In this document: in pieces, positions 5,096-6,857 of the stretch
Layout of the letters: each line of letters begins with the position of its first letter
How positions within the stretch are numbered: position 1 is the first letter of the stretch
Origin: Thermodesulfobacteriota bacterium
GTDB lineage: Bacteria; Desulfobacterota; Desulfomonilia; Desulfomonilales; Desulfomonilaceae
DNA length: 6,857 nt
Direction: 5' to 3'
Assembly: GCA_030837305.1 (NCBI GenBank)
Contig: JAUPKT010000124.1
Location: forward strand, 1 to 6,857
Notes under the pieces: model-generated
Database searches by the model: none
Told to the model about the DNA's origin: nothing
Seen by the model: only the letters and a program-made list of their open reading frames with translations
Position numbers and translations under genes: made by a program

Positions 5096-6349
5096 ATGGA
5101 CGTTGCAGAACTCAAAGAGAAAAAAGTAAGTGAACTCATGTCTATTGCCCACTCCCTTTCCGTGGAAGGCGCGGGCAGCATGCGAAAACAGGAACTGATA
5201 TTTGCCATTCTTCAGGCCCATCAGCAGGCTGAGAAGGAAGCTCCCATCACAGGACAGGGCGTCCTGGAGACGCTTCCCGATGGGTTCGGTTTTTTGCGGG
5301 CACCCGACTACAATTATCTTCCGGGGCCTGACGACATTTATGTTTCGCCCAGTCAGATACGCCGTTTCAACATGCGAACGGGGGACACCATTGCCGGGTA
5401 TATCCGTCCGCCGAAGGACACGGAGCGCTATTTTGCTCTCCTCAAAGTTGAAACCATTAACTTAGAGGATCCAGAATCGATCCGAGACAAGGTGCTCTTC
5501 GACAACCTCACCCCTCTCTATCCTGATGAGCGATTGAAACTGGAGATAGGTCCCACCCTGTATTCCATGAGGATCATGGATTTGCTCACTCCAATCGGTA
5601 AAGGGCAAAGAGCGTTGATTGTTTCTCCCCCAAAGGCCGGCAAGACGGTACTCTTGCAGCAGATAGCAAACAGCCTGACCATCAATCATCCGGATGTATA
5701 TCTCATCGTGTTGCTTATTGATGAGCGACCGGAAGAAGTAACTGATATGCAGCGTTCCGTCCGTGGTGAAGTCATTTCTTCCACGTTTGACGAGCCGGCG
5801 CAGAGACACGTTCAGGTAGCTGATATGGTTATAGAGAAGGCCAAGCGACTGGTGGAGCACAAACGGGATGTGGTGATATTGTTGGACAGTATTACTCGAT
5901 TAGCCAGAGCCCATAACACCGTGGTACCTCCCAGCGGAAAGATCTTGTCCGGCGGCGTTGACTCGAATGCCCTCCACCGGCCCAAGCGGTTTTTCGGTGC
6001 GGCACGAAACATAGAAGAGGGAGGAAGCCTGACTATAATTGCCACAGCCCTGATTGACACAGGCAGCAAGATGGATGAGGTGATTTACGAGGAATTCAAG
6101 GGTACGGGCAACATGGAAATTCATCTTGATAGACGGCTCCTGGAGCGTCGCATTTTCCCGTGCATTGATATCAATCGGTCCGGCACCCGTAAAGAGGAGT
6201 TGCTTGTCTCTCAGCAAGATCTACAGCGAATTTGGTTGCTCCGAAAGCTCCTCGCCGACATGAATTCGGTTGATGCCATGGAGTTTCTGTTGGACAAAAT
6301 TATGCAGACCGATGCAAATCGAGAATTTTTGGAAGTGATGAACCGCTAG
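5096..6349 (+). CDS. rho: Transcription termination factor Rho
   Basis: A 417-residue homologue of the hexameric RNA-dependent ATPase and 5'-to-3' RNA translocase that ends transcription at Rho-dependent sites; E. coli Rho has 419. ATG 5096 is preceded by AGGAG (5086-5090) at 5 bases. Residues 1-45 are the helical N-terminal domain. The cold-shock-like RNA-binding domain follows, with DGFGFLR (62-68) and PGPDDIYVS. The ATPase core has Walker A SPPKAGKT (177-184), Walker B with catalytic acid LLIDERPEE (206-214), the Q-loop region ending in [20 protein letters not shown] (285-304), and the R-loop segment [23 protein letters not shown] and DAMEFLLDK near the end are standard. There is no insertion domain, and every motif needed for activity is present. 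The gene has its own leader with a hairpin and is followed by rpmE, as in many bacteria. Confidence 0.99.
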   Translation: MDVAELKEKKVSELMSIAHSLSVEGAGSMRKQELIFAILQAHQQAEKEAPITGQGVLETLPDGFGFLRAPDYNYLPGPDDIYVSPSQIRRFNMRTGDTIAGYIRPPKDTERYFALLKVETINLEDPESIRDKVLFDNLTPLYPDERLKLEIGPTLYSMRIMDLLTPIGKGQRALIVSPPKAGKTVLLQQIANSLTINHPDVYLIVLLIDERPEEVTDMQRSVRGEVISSTFDEPAQRHVQVADMVIEKAKRLVEHKRDVVILLDSITRLARAHNTVVPPSGKILSGGVDSNALHRPKRFFGAARNIEEGGSLTIIATALIDTGSKMDEVIYEEFKGTGNMEIHLDRRLLERRIFPCIDINRSGTRKEELLVSQQDLQRIWLLRKLLADMNSVDAMEFLLDKIMQTDANREFLEVMNR

Positions 6350-6437
6350 CTTCCCAAGCTCTTGCTGGGGTGTCTCAACCACCTGTCAGGTGTTATTGAA
6401 ACTGGACAGCCCTCGGCCGACAAGGGCGAAACTTAAT
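6350..6437 (+). other. rho-rpmE spacer with small inverted repeats
   Basis: CACCTG/CAGGTG (6380-6392, one-base centre) and GCCCT/AGGGC (6409-6427) are short inverted repeats after the rho stop. Neither is followed by a clear T-run. They could form a weak terminator or attenuator between rho and rpmE, but neither is convincing alone. Confidence 0.25.
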
Positions 6438-6465
6438 TTGATCTTGTTGCCGTTTGTGCTAAAAT
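6438..6465 (+). promoter_or_regulatory. Predicted promoter of rpmE
   Basis: TTGATC (6438-6443) and TAAAAT (6460-6465) are separated by 16 bases. The -10 matches 5 of 6 consensus bases and the -35 matches 4 of 6. A second -10-like GATAAT lies at 6467-6472. It would allow rpmE to be expressed apart from rho. Confidence 0.45.
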
Positions 6466-6481
6466 GGATAATTTAGGCTTT

Positions 6482-6488
6482 AAGGAGG
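6482..6488 (+). promoter_or_regulatory. Strong ribosome binding site of rpmE
   Basis: AAGGAGG is a near-perfect Shine-Dalgarno sequence. It is 6 bases from ATG 6495 but only 3 from the in-frame GTG 6492, so the ATG is preferred. Confidence 0.8.
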
Positions 6489-6494
6489 AGAGTG

Positions 6495-6800
6495 ATGAAA
6501 AAGAACATCCACCCAGAATTTCAGGAAAGTGTATTCTCGTGCGCGTGCGGCAACGAAATCCGTACACGTTCCCTGAAAGAAGAATATAAGCTGGAAATAT
6601 GCGCGGGTTGCCATCCTTTCTTTACAGGAAAACAGAAGCTTGTTGATAGTGCCGGCCGTGTCGAGCGTTTCATGAAAAAGTACGGAGATAATCCCATATC
6701 GACGGGTAAGAAACCGGCCAAGGTACCCAAGAAAGCTGCTAAACAGGTTAAGGAAGTGAAGGCGAAAAAACCGGCTTCAAAGACCGATAAGCCGTCCTAA
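6495..6800 (+). CDS. rpmE: Ribosomal protein L31 (zinc-binding type) with lysine-rich tail
   Basis: L31 of the large ribosomal subunit, located at the bridge to the small subunit. The first 64 residues match the family closely: MKKNIHPEF, then CAC at Cys16/Cys18, CAGC at Cys36/Cys39, HPFFTGKQ (40-47) and [11 protein letters not shown]. The four cysteines form the zinc site of the C+ type, so this is not the zinc-independent paralogue made under zinc limitation. The protein is 101 residues, about 30 longer than the common 66-70 form. Residues 72-101 carry 12 lysines with Pro and Ala and are probably disordered, possibly contacting rRNA. It follows rho, with its own promoter candidate. prfA commonly follows in related genomes but is not seen in the remaining bases. 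Confidence 0.96.
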   Translation: MKKNIHPEFQESVFSCACGNEIRTRSLKEEYKLEICAGCHPFFTGKQKLVDSAGRVERFMKKYGDNPISTGKKPAKVPKKAAKQVKEVKAKKPASKTDKPS

Positions 6801-6857
6801 GACACGATCGAAGTTCAGTCGTAGCACATGGATCACGGGAAGTGTATCCGGCACGCA
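6801..6857. other. Window end, no supported gene
   Basis: 57 bases after rpmE with no terminator-like hairpin. An ATG at 6828 opens a 10-codon stretch to the window end, without a ribosome binding site or recognisable product. The next gene could begin here, but this cannot be supported. Confidence 0.4.

Noticed and set aside
6803..6857. A frame reading VVAHGSREVYPAR, recalling the AHGSR motif of CbiX/sirohydrochlorin chelatases
   Set aside because: The frame has no ATG, GTG or TTG between its last stop (6788-6790) and the motif, no ribosome binding site, and too few residues are visible. Probably coincidence; sequence beyond the window would decide.

Overview
The window reads as chromosomal DNA of an anaerobic, acyl-CoA-metabolising Deltaproteobacterium (Desulfobacterota). 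The closest feel is a sulfate-reducing or syntrophic, Desulfomonile/Syntrophus-like organism. This is an inference from three things: an ETF/acyl-CoA dehydrogenase pair beside a stand-alone ADP-forming acyl-CoA synthetase beta subunit, a Hda-like AAA+ protein, and the rho-rpmE gene order. No rRNA, tRNA, mobile element or CRISPR array was seen.

Left part (1-1797, + strand): the 3' part of etfA (electron transfer flavoprotein alpha, start outside the window) is followed after 10 bases by a GTG-started acyl-CoA dehydrogenase. They form one operon: the dehydrogenase oxidises an acyl-CoA and passes electrons to ETF. The dehydrogenase is odd because both positions that normally carry the catalytic glutamate in this superfamily are non-acidic (Gly364 and Ile243).

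Middle part (1798-4029): a hairpin separates the operon from a convergent, unrecognised basic protein (1941-2690, - strand). A gap of about 550 bases follows with a nested hairpin, a palindrome and promoter-like elements. Next is a 228-aa ATP-grasp protein (3240-3926, + strand) that matches the beta subunit of ADP-forming acetyl/acyl-CoA synthetase; no alpha subunit is in view.

Right part (4030-6857): a Hda-like, DnaA-related AAA+ protein (- strand) is divergent from rho (+ strand). The Hda-like gene has a good sigma-70-type promoter whose -10 box almost abuts the ATG, so its mRNA may be leaderless. The rho gene has a long leader with a strong hairpin and a duplicated left arm. Then follows rpmE (zinc-type ribosomal protein L31 with a lysine-rich tail). 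The last 57 bases hold no gene I can support.

The left half is acyl-CoA catabolism and energy conservation (dehydrogenation, ETF electron transfer, possible ATP recovery from a CoA thioester). The right half is housekeeping (control of replication initiation, transcription termination, ribosome). The most notable signals are the acyl-CoA dehydrogenase lacking a canonical base, the possible leaderless Hda-like gene and the structured rho leader.
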